The notes beneath the pieces were generated by a model, which did no database searches, was not told the origin of the DNA, and saw nothing but the letters and a program-made list of their open reading frames with translations. A DNA stretch of 64,000 bases from Marilutibacter spongiae (GTDB lineage Bacteria; Pseudomonadota; Gammaproteobacteria; Xanthomonadales; Xanthomonadaceae): the NCBI RefSeq assembly GCF_014145325.1, contig NZ_JACHTF010000014.1:1-64000 (forward strand), in the 5' to 3' direction. This document shows, in pieces, positions 9,980 to 18,228 of this stretch (position 1 is its first letter; the number at the start of each line of letters is the position of its first letter). Both the position numbers and the translations under genes were made by a program.

Positions 9980-11167
9980 ATGACCCGTCTGATCGAAATC
10001 CTGATTTCCCTTGCCATCGTCGCCGCGCTGTTCCTGACGCTTGGCGTGCTGTTGCCGGATCGCCGCCACCTCGAGGAAAGCGTCGAGACGAACCGCAAGC
10101 TGACCATCGTCTACGACACCATCAACAGCCTGCGCCGCTTCGACGACTGGAACGCGCTGGTCCTGCACGATCCCGCGATCAAGCTGGAACTGTCGGGCCC
10201 CGAGTCGGGCGTCGGCGCGCGCCTGGAATACACGTCCGAGGTCGAGGAAATCGGTACCGGCAGCTGGGAGATCACCGGCAACGAACCGCTCAAGAGCGTC
10301 AGCTACGCCCTGACCACCCGTCCCGGCGGCAACAATCCGTTCCGCGGACGCGGCAAGAACCAGCGCAGCACCTTCACGCTGACCCCGACCGGCCGCAGCG
10401 GTCGCAACACCATGATCACGCAGATCTACGACGTCGACTACGGCTGGGACCTGCTGGGCCGCTACTCGGGCATGTACGTGGCCAGCAACTTCGGCCAGGA
10501 CATGAAGCTCAGCCTGTCGCGCCTGACCAACATGCTGTCGACGGTGCCGAACATCGACTACACCGAGTTCGGCAAGGACGACCCGTCCAAGGCGCCGCGC
10601 ACCGACGATCGCCCGGCCGAGAACCTGCTGGTCGTCAGCGCCGCCGTGCCGCGCGAGAACGAGGCCGTCGCCAAGCAGATGAAGGCCAACCTGGAGTGGA
10701 TCCGCAAGGTCATGGACGCCAACAACCTGGTGGCCGCCGGTCCGCTGCGCATCGTCACCAATGAGTTCGGTTCCGAGAGCTACTCCTTCGACACCGCGAT
10801 GCCGGTGCGCAAGAAGGGCAGTGGCGACACCGCCGCGAAGGATGGTGACGACGAGGGCGAGGACGGCGAGGACGCCAAGCCGGTTGCCGTCGCCAAGCCC
10901 ACCACCGATGCGCCGAAGCTGGAAGGCATCAAGGTCGAGGGCGACAACAACCCGGTCGAGGTGGTCTACTCGCCCGCCGGCAAGGTGGTTGCCGTGCCGT
11001 TCACCGGCCACATGGCCAACCTGTCCAAGGTGCGCGACGCACTGCGGGCCTGGGCGCTGACCCGCGGCTACGAGACCGTGGACCGTCCGTACGAAGACTG
11101 GAACAACGGCGTCGACAAGGGCTTCACCGAGGAAGGCGATTTCGTCGTCTACTGGGGCGTCAAGTAA
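9980..11167 (+). CDS. SRPBCC-fold protein with C-terminal GyrI-like domain
   Basis: The protein has 395 residues. One N-terminal membrane segment or uncleaved signal (LIEILISLAIVAALFLTLGVLL) is followed by a SRPBCC/polyketide-cyclase-like domain (about 35-190). A GyrI-like effector-binding-type region comes next, interrupted by a very acidic low-complexity linker around residue 285-300 (KDGDDEGEDGEDAK). The combination of a membrane-tethered START-like fold and GyrI-like fold suggests ligand binding rather than catalysis; the function is unknown. The 216-bp gap before it has a -10-like TAGGAT at 9924-9929. It is a monocistronic unit ending at a strong terminator. Confidence 0.75.
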   Translation: MTRLIEILISLAIVAALFLTLGVLLPDRRHLEESVETNRKLTIVYDTINSLRRFDDWNALVLHDPAIKLELSGPESGVGARLEYTSEVEEIGTGSWEITGNEPLKSVSYALTTRPGGNNPFRGRGKNQRSTFTLTPTGRSGRNTMITQIYDVDYGWDLLGRYSGMYVASNFGQDMKLSLSRLTNMLSTVPNIDYTEFGKDDPSKAPRTDDRPAENLLVVSAAVPRENEAVAKQMKANLEWIRKVMDANNLVAAGPLRIVTNEFGSESYSFDTAMPVRKKGSGDTAAKDGDDEGEDGEDAKPVAVAKPTTDAPKLEGIKVEGDNNPVEVVYSPAGKVVAVPFTGHMANLSKVRDALRAWALTRGYETVDRPYEDWNNGVDKGFTEEGDFVVYWGVK

Positions 11168-11196
11168 GCACGCGGTCCCCGCGATGATCCACGAAG

Positions 11197-11226
11197 AAGG
11201 CGCCGCTCACGCGGCGCCTTTTTTTG
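11197..11226 (+). terminator. Rho-independent terminator
   Basis: A perfect 10-bp stem (AAGGCGCCGC / GCGGCGCCTT) with a TCAC loop is followed by a T run. It ends the SRPBCC-protein gene, 30 bp after the stop. Confidence 0.95.
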
Positions 11227-11407
11227 TTTTCTCCCAGCTGGGGGAATGCCGCCTGGCCGATCCGGGCAACCTCGGCCCCGACCCTGCGCCGTCATCCCGC
11301 GAACGCTGGGATCCAGCCTTTGCTTTCCAACTCCCGGTGGGTGCGCTTCGTTTACCTGGGCTACGGGGCGAGTCGCCTTTGCGATTGCCCCGCGATCCCA
11401 CGCCCCT

Positions 11408-11500
11408 CGTAGGGTGGGTAGCGCGAAGCAAAACCCATCGCGCGCCGTGCGTGCAGCTTCGCGACGGTGGGTTTCGCCTTCGGCTCTACCCACCCTACGA
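11408..11500. repeat. Type-A palindromic element, copy 1
   Basis: The left arm TCGTAGGGTGGGTAGCGCGA and right arm TCTACCCACCCTACGA are inverted, with further partial complementarity inside (AAACCCATCG versus CGGTGGGTTT). The element is therefore a long imperfect hairpin of about 93 bp. The same type occurs at 23016, 34535, 34699 and 57491. Confidence 0.85.
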
Positions 11501-11703
11501 GGCCTGGCACGGCCTACGGGCTCTTTCTCCCAGCTGGGGGAATGCCGCCTGGCCGATCCGGGCAACCTCGGCCCCGACCCTGCGCCGTCATCCCGCGAAC
11601 GCTGGGATCCAGCCTTTGCTTTCCAACTATCGGTGGGTGCGCTTCGTTTACCTGGGCTATGGGGCGAGTCGCCTTTGCGATTGCCTCGCGATCCCACGCC
11701 CCT

Positions 11704-11796
11704 CGTAGGGTGGGTAGCGCGAAGCAAAACCCATCGCGCGCCGTGCGTGCAGCTTCGCGACGGTGGGTTTCGCCTTCGGCTCTACCCACCCTACGA
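11704..11796. repeat. Type-A palindromic element, copy 2
   Basis: Identical in layout to the copy at 11408-11500, displaced by exactly 296 bp as part of the tandem duplication. Confidence 0.85.
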
Positions 11797-12002
11797 GGCC
11801 TGGCACGGCCTACGGGCCCGCGGAAAGCCGGCCATGGTTGCCATCGTGGCCGTCATGCGAAAACTGCTAGTCATCCTCAATGCCCGCCCGCGCGACACCT
11901 TCAAAAACACGACAATCGCCATCCGACGAACACAGTGGCTACGGGTATCGGGACCGGTCAGCCCTGGCGCCCCGCATGGAACCCCACTCCCCACGCAATC
12001 CG

Positions 12003-12028
12003 ATTCCCCATTCCCCATTCCCCATTCC
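12003..12028. repeat. Heptanucleotide repeat CCATTCC, about three units
   Basis: Three consecutive CCATTCC-type heptamers lie about 55 bp upstream of the DUF423 gene. The same unit occurs in the array in front of trmD (53056-53111). Confidence 0.8.
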
Positions 12029-12081
12029 ACCGACGGACGCGCCTGCTAAGGTGCCAGACCCGTGCAACAGGATCCGAGCAG

Positions 12082-12465
12082 ATGCCCGCTGGCCCCGACG
12101 CCCTTGCCGCCCCCGCGAATACCGTGCAACGCGTGCTGGCCGCGTCGGGTGCCGTGCTGGCCGCCCTGTCGGTCGGCCTGGCGGCCTACGCCTCGCACGC
12201 CGTCGACGCGAGCGCGCGTCCCCACCTGATGCTGGCGGCGATCTTCGCGTTCGGGCACGGCGTGGCCCTGGCGTCGCTGGCGCCGGCGTGCCGGCGCCGC
12301 CTTGGCATCGGGGCCCTGGCGGCGTTGCTGCTGGGGGTGCTGCTGTTCTCCGGCAGCCTGGCGGGCGGCCAGTTGCTGGGGTGGCCCACGCGGCTCGCGC
12401 CGACCGGCGGCAGCCTGATGATCCTGGCCTGGCTGGCGCTGGGTATCGACCTGGGGCGGCGCTGA
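12082..12465 (+). CDS. DUF423 family small membrane protein
   Basis: The protein has 127 residues with about four hydrophobic segments. The order of segments (VLAASGAVLAALSVGLAAYASHAV, LMLAAIFAFGHGVALASL, LAALLLGVLLFSGSL, LMILAWLALGI; given as separate landmarks) and the GxxLFSGSLAG-like motif fit the DUF423/YgdD family. Its function is unknown. It is 3 nt upstream of the glycosylase gene and probably shares its transcript. Confidence 0.8.
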   Translation: MPAGPDALAAPANTVQRVLAASGAVLAALSVGLAAYASHAVDASARPHLMLAAIFAFGHGVALASLAPACRRRLGIGALAALLLGVLLFSGSLAGGQLLGWPTRLAPTGGSLMILAWLALGIDLGRR

Positions 12466-12468
12466 GCC

Positions 12469-13143
12469 ATGCCGCGCCAGGTCCGCGGCTTCGATACCGC
12501 CGAGGCGTACGCCTGGCTCGCCCGCCGCGACCGTCGGCTGGGCCGCTGGATGCGGCGCATCGGTCCGATCGATGCGGACCCGCGCTGGAAGAAGCGCTTC
12601 GATCCGGTCGATGCGCTGGCGCGGGCGATCCTGTTCCAGCAACTGAGCGGAAAGGCGGCCGCCACCATCGTCGGTCGCGTCGAGGGCGCCATCGGCAGCG
12701 GGCGCCTGCATTGCGACACGCTGGGTCGCTGCGAGGATCCCGTGCTCAGGGCCTGCGGGGTCTCGGGCAACAAATTGCTGGCCCTGCGCGACCTGGCCCG
12801 CCGGGAGGCGGCGGGCGAGATTCCCACGCTCCGCCAGATGGCCTGGATGGAGGATGCCGCCCTGGTCGAGGCCCTGGTCCCGATTCGCGGCATCGGCCGC
12901 TGGACGGTGGAGATGATGTTGATGTTCCGCCTCGGGCGTCCCGACGTCCTGCCGGTCGACGACCTGGGCATCCGCAAGGGCCTGCAGCGGGTCGACGCGC
13001 TGGAGGCGATGCCGACCCCGCGCGAGCTGGCCGAGCGCGGGGAACGCTGGGGGCCGTACCGGACCTATGCCAGCCTGTACCTGTGGCGGATCGCCGACGA
13101 TACGGGCGCCGACCGGCCGCCCACGCCGCGCTCGCAGGAATAG
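12469..13143 (+). CDS. DNA-3-methyladenine glycosylase II (AlkA-type, HhH-GPD)
   Basis: The protein has 224 residues. The helix-hairpin-helix lies at about 138-150 (VPIRGIGRWTVEMMLMF) and is followed by LPVDDLGIRKG, whose Asp165 is the expected catalytic acid. LFQQLSGKAAATI is the conserved N-terminal helix motif. The enzyme removes alkylated bases for base-excision repair. It lacks the Ada-like fusion and the N-terminal domain of E. coli AlkA, so it is the short form. It lies directly downstream of the DUF423 gene. Confidence 0.9.
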   Translation: MPRQVRGFDTAEAYAWLARRDRRLGRWMRRIGPIDADPRWKKRFDPVDALARAILFQQLSGKAAATIVGRVEGAIGSGRLHCDTLGRCEDPVLRACGVSGNKLLALRDLARREAAGEIPTLRQMAWMEDAALVEALVPIRGIGRWTVEMMLMFRLGRPDVLPVDDLGIRKGLQRVDALEAMPTPRELAERGERWGPYRTYASLYLWRIADDTGADRPPTPRSQE

Positions 13144-13286
13144 CCACGACGCCGGCCCAGCGTCGCGTGCCGGCCGGGCGTCATGCGTCCTTCACGTGCC
13201 CCGTCGATCCCGCGCCCCGCGCTTTCGCGGCGCCTCCACGCGCGCCATGAGAGCGTAGCCTCCTGCAATGAAACAGGGGCACCCCC

Positions 13287-13676
13287 ATGAGCCGATACAA
13301 GCGCGGACTGGTCTTCCGAACCCTCTTCACCCTGGTGCTGATGATCGTGGTGGGGATGGTGGTGGCGAGCCCGTCCAACAAGTGGCGACTGGAGGTCAGC
13401 AGCGATGCCGACAGCGCCGGAGAAGTGGTCATCCGCTTGACGCCCGAAGACGGCACGCCGACCGACGTGCGCATCGCGATCCCGGACGACACCGGCGAGA
13501 ACCACATCGCCCGGCTGATCAGCGCGGGCCTCAAGGCCGAGGTGGGCGACACCTACCACGTCGAGGTCGACGACGGCGAAGACGTGCTGGTGAAGAAGCG
13601 CGGCGGGCCCGACTTCGACCTCCAGGTCATCGAGTTGACGGTGAAGGGAACGCGCATCCACGCGCAGCACGAATAG
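13287..13676 (+). CDS. Hypothetical protein with N-terminal membrane anchor
   Basis: The protein has 129 residues. One N-terminal hydrophobic segment (LFTLVLMIVVGMVVA) is followed by a hydrophilic, Asp/Glu-rich beta-type domain. AGGGG-like Shine-Dalgarno bases precede the ATG. No family is recognised and no catalytic motif is visible; an extracytoplasmic binding domain is possible. Confidence 0.6.
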   Translation: MSRYKRGLVFRTLFTLVLMIVVGMVVASPSNKWRLEVSSDADSAGEVVIRLTPEDGTPTDVRIAIPDDTGENHIARLISAGLKAEVGDTYHVEVDDGEDVLVKKRGGPDFDLQVIELTVKGTRIHAQHE

Positions 13677-13716
13677 CGGTTCGCGACATCGCCCGGTGCC
13701 ATGCCGGGCCTTCCGG

Positions 13717-13742
13717 AAAGCCCGCTTCGCCGCGGGCTTTCG
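13717..13742. terminator. Hairpin between convergent genes, possible bidirectional terminator
   Basis: A perfect 10-bp stem (GAAAGCCCGC / GCGGGCTTTC) with a 6-nt loop lies in the 90-bp gap between the 13287 gene and the convergent VanY-type gene. There is no long T run on either side, so termination is only likely. Confidence 0.5.
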
Positions 13743-13766
13743 CGTGCCGGTCCCGGCGTCGTGGGG

Positions 13767-14576
13767 TCAGGCGGTGTCGGCGGGCGAATGGCGCCAGTGC
13801 CAGGGCTCGTACACGATGCCGTGCGGGTTGTCGCGCGGATAGCTCATGTGGAACCCATGGCGGGCCGCGTTCGCGACCAGCCATGCAAACGCCGCGGTCC
13901 CTTCGAACGAGGTCTCCGCCGGGGGCTCGCCCGGCGTGCCGATGTCCAGCGCGAGCCCGGAATGATGCTCGCTGTATCCCGGCGCGGCGTTGACCTGCAG
14001 GATCTCGTCGACCTCCAGCCCGCGCGCGCGCTTGCGCTCGAAAATACCCAGCTGGTAGGCGTGGCTCCGGTAACCCGAGATCGCCTCGAGCAGGACGCCG
14101 TCGCGTTGCGCGCCCGCGCGCATGGCCGCCCAGGCCGGGGCGGCGTGGGCATGCAGCCACAAGGGACGGCGGTAGCGGTCGAAACCGGCGAGCGACAGCC
14201 AGGCCGGCTCGGGGACCAGGGCCAGCCCGGTGCGCTCGCCGTAGGCATGGTCCAGCCCGAGGGCCTCTAGCCGCGCTTCCAGCCCGGCCAGCGGCAGGTT
14301 GGCCACGCGTTCGAGGCCGGCGCGCCGATGCGTGGGGACGGTGTCGAGCGCGGCCAGGGCCTCGTCGATGCCCGCTTCGCGCGCCAGCCGCGGGACCAGC
14401 GACAGCAGCCCCTCGGGCAACACGGCAGCCAGGTAGCGCCCGTCGCGCTTGCGTCGCAGCACGTGGCGCGCGCGGGCCAGGGCGCGGGCGTCGCGATTGC
14501 CGCGTGCGCGCAACAGGCGTGCCGGCCACAGTTCGATGTCGGCGGTGTTGACCAGGATGTCGGGTGCGCGCGGCAT
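13767..14576 (-). CDS. M15 family (VanY-type) D-alanyl-D-alanine carboxypeptidase-like protein
   Basis: The protein has 269 residues. The C-terminal M15B peptidase domain shows ISGYRSHAYQ, YSEHHSGLALDIG (His and Asp zinc ligands) and EPWHWR (third His ligand). The N-terminal 100 residues (RHVLRRKRDGRYLAAVLP) are not part of the catalytic domain and may help substrate binding. No signal peptide is visible, so the route to the cell wall is unclear. It is the last gene of a leftward block that starts with the SPFH gene. Confidence 0.85.
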   Translation of the reverse strand: MPRAPDILVNTADIELWPARLLRARGNRDARALARARHVLRRKRDGRYLAAVLPEGLLSLVPRLAREAGIDEALAALDTVPTHRRAGLERVANLPLAGLEARLEALGLDHAYGERTGLALVPEPAWLSLAGFDRYRRPLWLHAHAAPAWAAMRAGAQRDGVLLEAISGYRSHAYQLGIFERKRARGLEVDEILQVNAAPGYSEHHSGLALDIGTPGEPPAETSFEGTAAFAWLVANAARHGFHMSYPRDNPHGIVYEPWHWRHSPADTA

Positions 14577-14585
14577 GCAGGGAGC

Positions 14586-15182
14586 TTAGTCCCGATGCGA
14601 CGCCTCCGCCAAGCCGCGCAGCCGCGACAGCAATCCGTGCGGATCCTCCGGGCTCAACAGCAGGTAGCGACCGTCCCGGCGGGGCAGGAGCAGCACGCGA
14701 TCGCGGCGCGTCAGCAGGCAGAACGCCCGGCGCCGGTTGCGCAACAGGCAGTGGCCCGCGGTGAAGCCGGGCAGGGACATGCCGAACAGCCGAAGCCAGG
14801 GTCGATGGTCCACGTGCTCGTCGAGGTCGAGGACGCGGGCATGCGCCAGGTCGAGCGCCGCGACCGGCACGCGCTGCGTGAACACCGAGGCCGCCATCAC
14901 CCGCAACACGTCGCCCTCCAGCGCGATGCGACGGTATTGCAGGAGGATGTACGGGCCGACGACCACCATCGCGCACGCGAACGGCGTAATCAGCCACGCC
15001 GGCACCGGCTCGGTCGCGGCCTCCCCGTGCGGGCTCAGGTAGGCCACCACCAGCAGGACGGCCCACAGTCCCGGGAAGAACCAGCGGGTGCGTCCCGCCA
15101 GCGGGGCGACGGCGAACGCTTCCTCGCCGTCGGCGCTCCGCGTCCGGTCGCCGTGCTGCATGCCCTTGCCCGCCCGGACCAT
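14586..15182 (-). CDS. Membrane protein with PH-like domain, hypothetical
   Basis: The protein has 198 residues. Two hydrophobic segments (WFFPGLWAVLLVVAYL and WLITPFACAMVVVGPYILL) are followed by a soluble part resembling bacterial PH domains (LEGDVLRVMAASVFTQRVPV, then RRDGRYLLLSPEDPHGLL). The true start may be MQHGDRTRS eight residues later. It is separated from the VanY-type gene by 9 bp. Confidence 0.6.
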   Translation of the reverse strand: MVRAGKGMQHGDRTRSADGEEAFAVAPLAGRTRWFFPGLWAVLLVVAYLSPHGEAATEPVPAWLITPFACAMVVVGPYILLQYRRIALEGDVLRVMAASVFTQRVPVAALDLAHARVLDLDEHVDHRPWLRLFGMSLPGFTAGHCLLRNRRRAFCLLTRRDRVLLLPRRDGRYLLLSPEDPHGLLSRLRGLAEASHRD

Positions 15183-15186
15183 GGGG

Positions 15187-15312
15187 TCAGTGCGACCGCA
15201 GCAGGGCCAGCCCCGCGCCGAGCATCAGCGCCGACGCGGCGGCCAGCAGGACGACGATCCGGCGGGCATGGCGGGGGGAACGGCGTTCGATCAGCTTGAT
15301 GACGTGAAGCAT
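15187..15312 (-). CDS. Small single-pass membrane protein, 41 aa
   Basis: The frame encodes MLHVIKLIERRSPRHARR and then a hydrophobic helix (IVVLLAAASALMLGAGLALL) and stops. AAGGAG lies 6 nt before the ATG, an ideal Shine-Dalgarno site, which supports translation. It is positioned between DUF4177 and the PH-like protein gene in the same direction. Function unknown. Confidence 0.6.
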   Translation of the reverse strand: MLHVIKLIERRSPRHARRIVVLLAAASALMLGAGLALLRSH

Positions 15313-15351
15313 GGTGGGCTCCTTGGTCGCGCGGAGGGATGGCGTGCGGAC

Positions 15352-15528
15352 TCAGGCGGGCTTCTTGAAGAACAGCCTGAGCGTATGGCTGGACTGCGAC
15401 TGGACCACCGACACCAGCTCCCAGCCTTGCTGGCCGTGCTTGTCCAGTTCCTGTTGCAGTTGCTCGGTCTGGTTGGCGAACAGCTTGTAGGGGACTTCGG
15501 TGACCTTGTGCTGCCAGCGGTTACTCAT
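15352..15528 (-). CDS. DUF4177 domain protein, 58 aa
   Basis: The frame encodes MSNRWQHKVTEVPYKLF, then LQQELDKHGQQGWELVSVV and a basic tail ending FFKKPA. This is the DUF4177 pattern (EYK-type strand, helix, GWELVSV strand). It overlaps the end of the RHH gene by 8 nt, so the two are translationally linked. Function unknown. Confidence 0.75.
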   Translation of the reverse strand: MSNRWQHKVTEVPYKLFANQTEQLQQELDKHGQQGWELVSVVQSQSSHTLRLFFKKPA

Positions 15529-15733
15529 CGGTGTCTTCCTCGGGGGTGGCGGCCCCGCCAGGCGGCGATGGCGCCGCGGAGCGGGGCAGTCGGCCGGCCT
15601 TGCGCAAGGCGTCGCGCAGGACGTACTCGATCTGGGCGTTCAGGCTGCGCAACTCGTCGTCGGCCCATCCCTGCGCCGCGGCGAGCACGTCGGCGTTGAT
15701 GCGCAGGGGGTAGGCTTTTTTCTTCTCGGCCAC
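15521..15733 (-). CDS. Arc-type ribbon-helix-helix DNA-binding protein
   Basis: The protein has 70 residues: MAEKKKAYPLRINADVLAAA (beta strand), helix A, then SLNAQIEYVLRDALRKAGR (helix B), followed by a Pro/Asp-rich tail. The pattern is that of Arc family repressors, which bind DNA as dimers inserting the beta strand in the major groove. It is the third gene of the SPFH operon, and the operon promoter carries two TGATATCA boxes 11 bp apart, the spacing expected for adjacent RHH dimers. Autoregulation is inferred. Confidence 0.85.
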   Translation of the reverse strand: MAEKKKAYPLRINADVLAAAQGWADDELRSLNAQIEYVLRDALRKAGRLPRSAAPSPPGGAATPEEDTDE

Positions 15734-15741
15734 GGCGCTTC

Positions 15742-16116
15742 TCAGGTCCGCCCGCCGTCGGGTTCGGAGGGCGCGGGCGGGCGGGGCAGGTAGTCGCGCC
15801 GGGCGGCCGAGGCGGCGCGGAACAGCGCGAAGCCCAGGCCGTTGACCACGAGCAGCAGGACAAGTACCACGGCGATCATCCGGCCTTCGTCGTCGCCGGC
15901 CGCGTACAGGCCCGCCGCGCCCAGGACCAGGGCGACGCCCACCAGCCCCAGCAGGCGGGCCAGACGGCGTGCGACCGCAGCCGGGTCGCGCAGGCGGCGT
16001 GCGTCCAGGCCGTTCACCCAGTGCAGGTCGCCGCGGCCGATGCGCCAGGCGATGGCGAACATCGGCAGGCTGCCGGCGAACAACAGGGCGGGGACGAGCA
16101 GGTCGCGGGTGTCCAT
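15742..16116 (-). CDS. Membrane protein of the SPFH operon, hypothetical
   Basis: The protein has 124 residues with three hydrophobic segments ([59 protein letters not shown]). It lies 7 nt after the SPFH gene and 8 nt before the RHH gene. The layout is like DUF3784-type small membrane proteins, but the assignment is uncertain. Confidence 0.65.
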   Translation of the reverse strand: MDTRDLLVPALLFAGSLPMFAIAWRIGRGDLHWVNGLDARRLRDPAAVARRLARLLGLVGVALVLGAAGLYAAGDDEGRMIAVVLVLLLVVNGLGFALFRAASAARRDYLPRPPAPSEPDGGRT

Positions 16117-16123
16117 ACGGGCC

Positions 16124-17002
16124 TCAGTACAGCGTGCCCGCGTTGACGATCGGCTGGGTGCTGCGATCGCCGCAGAGCACGACGAGCAGGTTGCTCACCA
16201 TCGCCGCCTTGCGCTCTTCGTCCAGGTCGACGACGCCGTTCTTCTGCAGTTCCTCGAGCGCCATTTCGACCATGCCGACTGCGCCGGCGACGATGCGGGT
16301 GCGGGCGGCGATCACCGCGTTGGCCTGCTGGCGTTGCAGCATGGCCTGGGCGATCTCCGGCGCATACGCCAGGTGGCTGATGCGGGCCTCGATGACGTCC
16401 ACGCCGGCCTCGGTCAGGCGCTCGTCGAGGTGGTGCTTGAGGCGATCGGAGATCTCGTTGGGATGGCTGCGCAGCGAGATCTGGTCCTCGTCGTGCTGGT
16501 CGTAGGGGTAGCTGGTCGCCATCGCGCGCAGCGCGGCCTCCGACTGGATGTGCACGAAGCTCTCGTAGTCGTCGACGTTGAAGACCGCTTCGGCCGAGTC
16601 GACCACGCGCCAGACGATCACCGCGGCGATCTCGATCGGGCTGCCGTCGAGCTCGTTGACCTTGAGCTTGCCGCTCTCGAAATTGCGCACGCGCAGCGAG
16701 ATCTTGCGCTTGGAGAAGAAGGGGTTGTTCCAGCGCAGGCCGTTGTCCTTGACCGTGCCCACGTACTTGCCGAACAGGCTGAGCACCGCGGACTGGTTGG
16801 GCTGCACGGTGTACAGGCCGATCAGGCTGAAGAACGCCAGCAGCGCCAGCACGATCCCGCCGACGACCATCGACAGCGAGGCCGGGCCATTGCCGTCCGC
16901 GCGGGCGCCATTGACGAACAGCCAGCCGGCCAGCAGCACCGCGACCAGTACGCCGAGCAGGAAGGGGATGCCGGGAAGCGAACGGACATGGTTTTCTTTC
17001 AT
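16124..17002 (-). CDS. SPFH/Band 7 (prohibitin-like) membrane protein
   Basis: The protein has 292 residues from [17 protein letters not shown]. Two close hydrophobic segments lie at the N-terminus ([18 protein letters not shown] and [17 protein letters not shown]). A Band 7 domain follows ([62 protein letters not shown]), then a coiled-coil-like segment ending [17 protein letters not shown] proteins form large membrane assemblies that organise microdomains. It is the first gene of a five- or six-gene operon with an RHH regulator. GAGGG lies upstream of the chosen ATG. Confidence 0.9.
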   Translation of the reverse strand: MKENHVRSLPGIPFLLGVLVAVLLAGWLFVNGARADGNGPASLSMVVGGIVLALLAFFSLIGLYTVQPNQSAVLSLFGKYVGTVKDNGLRWNNPFFSKRKISLRVRNFESGKLKVNELDGSPIEIAAVIVWRVVDSAEAVFNVDDYESFVHIQSEAALRAMATSYPYDQHDEDQISLRSHPNEISDRLKHHLDERLTEAGVDVIEARISHLAYAPEIAQAMLQRQQANAVIAARTRIVAGAVGMVEMALEELQKNGVVDLDEERKAAMVSNLLVVLCGDRSTQPIVNAGTLY

Positions 17003-17029
17003 GGTGGGACCCTCGGGTGGATGCAAATA

Positions 17030-17057
17030 ATTTGATATCAAAATGATATCAAGTCAA
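17030..17057 (-). promoter_or_regulatory. SPFH operon promoter with double TGATATCA operator
   Basis: On the minus strand, -35 TTGACT (17057-17052) and -10-like TCAAAT (17035-17030) are 16 bp apart. Two copies of the palindrome TGATATCA (17051-17044 and 17040-17033) fill the spacer, with centres 11 bp apart. AT-rich sequence here contrasts with the GC-rich surroundings. The likely ligand is the operon's own ribbon-helix-helix protein (inference). Confidence 0.7.
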
Positions 17058-17150
17058 GTGCGACGCGAAAGCGCCGCGGCCCAGACGGCGACTTGCGCCC
17101 GTTATGCGCGCCATCGGCAGAGGATTTTCCTTTTCAATCAGTGGGTTGGG

Positions 17151-18125
17151 TCAGGGTTTGGGTTGGGGCGCGGCCGCGGCAGGTGCCGGCGGCTGGATCC
17201 GGAACAGCGGCGCGGGAATGAACTCGCCGGTGGCGAGGAGGGCGCTGCCGTCCGCCCGCCAGCCCATCGCTTCGGCCTGCGGCAGCCAGGGCAGGGGGGC
17301 CATGTCGGGCGCGCGCGCGATGGCGCGGCTCCAGTCCTCGACCCCCTGGCGCGTGTACACCATGAGGTCGCGGTAGGTCATGACGGCCAGTCGGCGGCCG
17401 TCGGGAGAGAGGTCGGCCGCGGTGACCTGGTGCTCGTAACGTCGTCGGCGCGGCGCATCCGCCGGAATGTCGTTCGCCGGCCCCGGCACCCCTGCCAGGG
17501 CGCCACGGGCCGCGGCGACCTGCAGGCCATCGCCCTGGGGGCGCAGGGGCAGGCTGAACAGCTCAGGGGGCGTCCGCTTCTTGGAGACCAGCAGGATCTG
17601 GCCACCGGCGGCGTCGACCGCGACCGCCTCGCAGTCGAGCGGTCCGTCGGGCCAGCGGAAGGCGATCGACCAGGCCGGTTCGAGGCGCGCGTTCTCCAGG
17701 ACAGCCGGCTCTTCGAAGACATGCAACTGCAGGGTGCGCCGCAGCCCGCCGTTGTCGCCGGTGTCGGCGACCAGCAGGTAGGCCCGTCCGTCCAGTTCGA
17801 AGGCCGCCATGTCTTCCCAGTCGGTCTTGGTCACCCCTTCCACGGTGAAGGTCGCGATCCTGCCGCCATTGGCATCGGTGGCGAACAGGCGTGCGGGATT
17901 GCCGCCGTCGTCGTGCATCCAGAGCACGCCGGGGTGTCGCCGCGAGGCCGCCAGCCCGCTGATCTCGCTCATCTGCGCGTCGAGCAGCACGCCCTGCACG
18001 CCGTTCTCGCCGGCGGCCTCCTCGCCGCTGCCGCAGGCGACCAGTGCAAGCGGGAGGCAGGACGACAGCAGCCATGCCTGCCAGCGAGGGCATGGACGGC
18101 TGCGGCGGTGGCGGGGCCGGGACAT
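17151..18125 (-). CDS. Putative beta-propeller-like lipoprotein
   Basis: The protein has 324 residues from [16 protein letters not shown] signal sequence with lipobox LVAC is followed by repeats of beta-sheet character ([60 protein letters not shown]), resembling propeller-fold proteins such as phytase-like or SdiA-regulated proteins. The C-terminus is Pro/Ala-rich. It is probably periplasmic, and no catalytic residues are assignable. It is divergent from purT, separated by about 100 bp. Confidence 0.65.
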   Translation of the reverse strand: MSRPRHRRSRPCPRWQAWLLSSCLPLALVACGSGEEAAGENGVQGVLLDAQMSEISGLAASRRHPGVLWMHDDGGNPARLFATDANGGRIATFTVEGVTKTDWEDMAAFELDGRAYLLVADTGDNGGLRRTLQLHVFEEPAVLENARLEPAWSIAFRWPDGPLDCEAVAVDAAGGQILLVSKKRTPPELFSLPLRPQGDGLQVAAARGALAGVPGPANDIPADAPRRRRYEHQVTAADLSPDGRRLAVMTYRDLMVYTRQGVEDWSRAIARAPDMAPLPWLPQAEAMGWRADGSALLATGEFIPAPLFRIQPPAPAAAAPQPKP

Positions 18126-18191
18126 GCCGGAAGCATCGCACGGCCCCCGGTGGCGCCCAAGTGGGTGGCGGGCCCGTGCGACCGCCTCGAC

Positions 18192-18197
18192 TAGAAT
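18192..18197 (+). promoter_or_regulatory. purT promoter -10 element
   Basis: TAGAAT lies 31 bp upstream of the purT ATG. No good -35 hexamer is visible. The same TAGAAT form precedes rpsP. Confidence 0.45.
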
Positions 18198-18228
18198 GAA
18201 CGCCCGACCTTTCGCCACAGGACCTGCC

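Larger units (their letters stand above)
11231..11817. repeat. Two near-identical tandem copies of a 296-bp intergenic repeat
   Basis: Copy 1 (11231-11526) and copy 2 (11527-11817) share the same order of sub-elements. Each begins CTCCCAGCTGGGGGAATG and contains a dRS3-like palindrome (ATCCCGCGAACGCTGGGAT, near 11297 and 11593), a reversed type-B element (near 11338-11369 and 11634-11665) and a type-A palindrome. I count only about four base differences. No gene is credible here, although frames stay open because of base composition. The remainder of the gap to 12081 has no recognisable gene. Confidence 0.93.

Noticed and set aside
11184-12049. Several open frames of 60-330 codons through the tandem repeat region
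   Set aside because: The frames repeat the 296-bp unit in two copies and change frame between copies; no start site or domain is seen.
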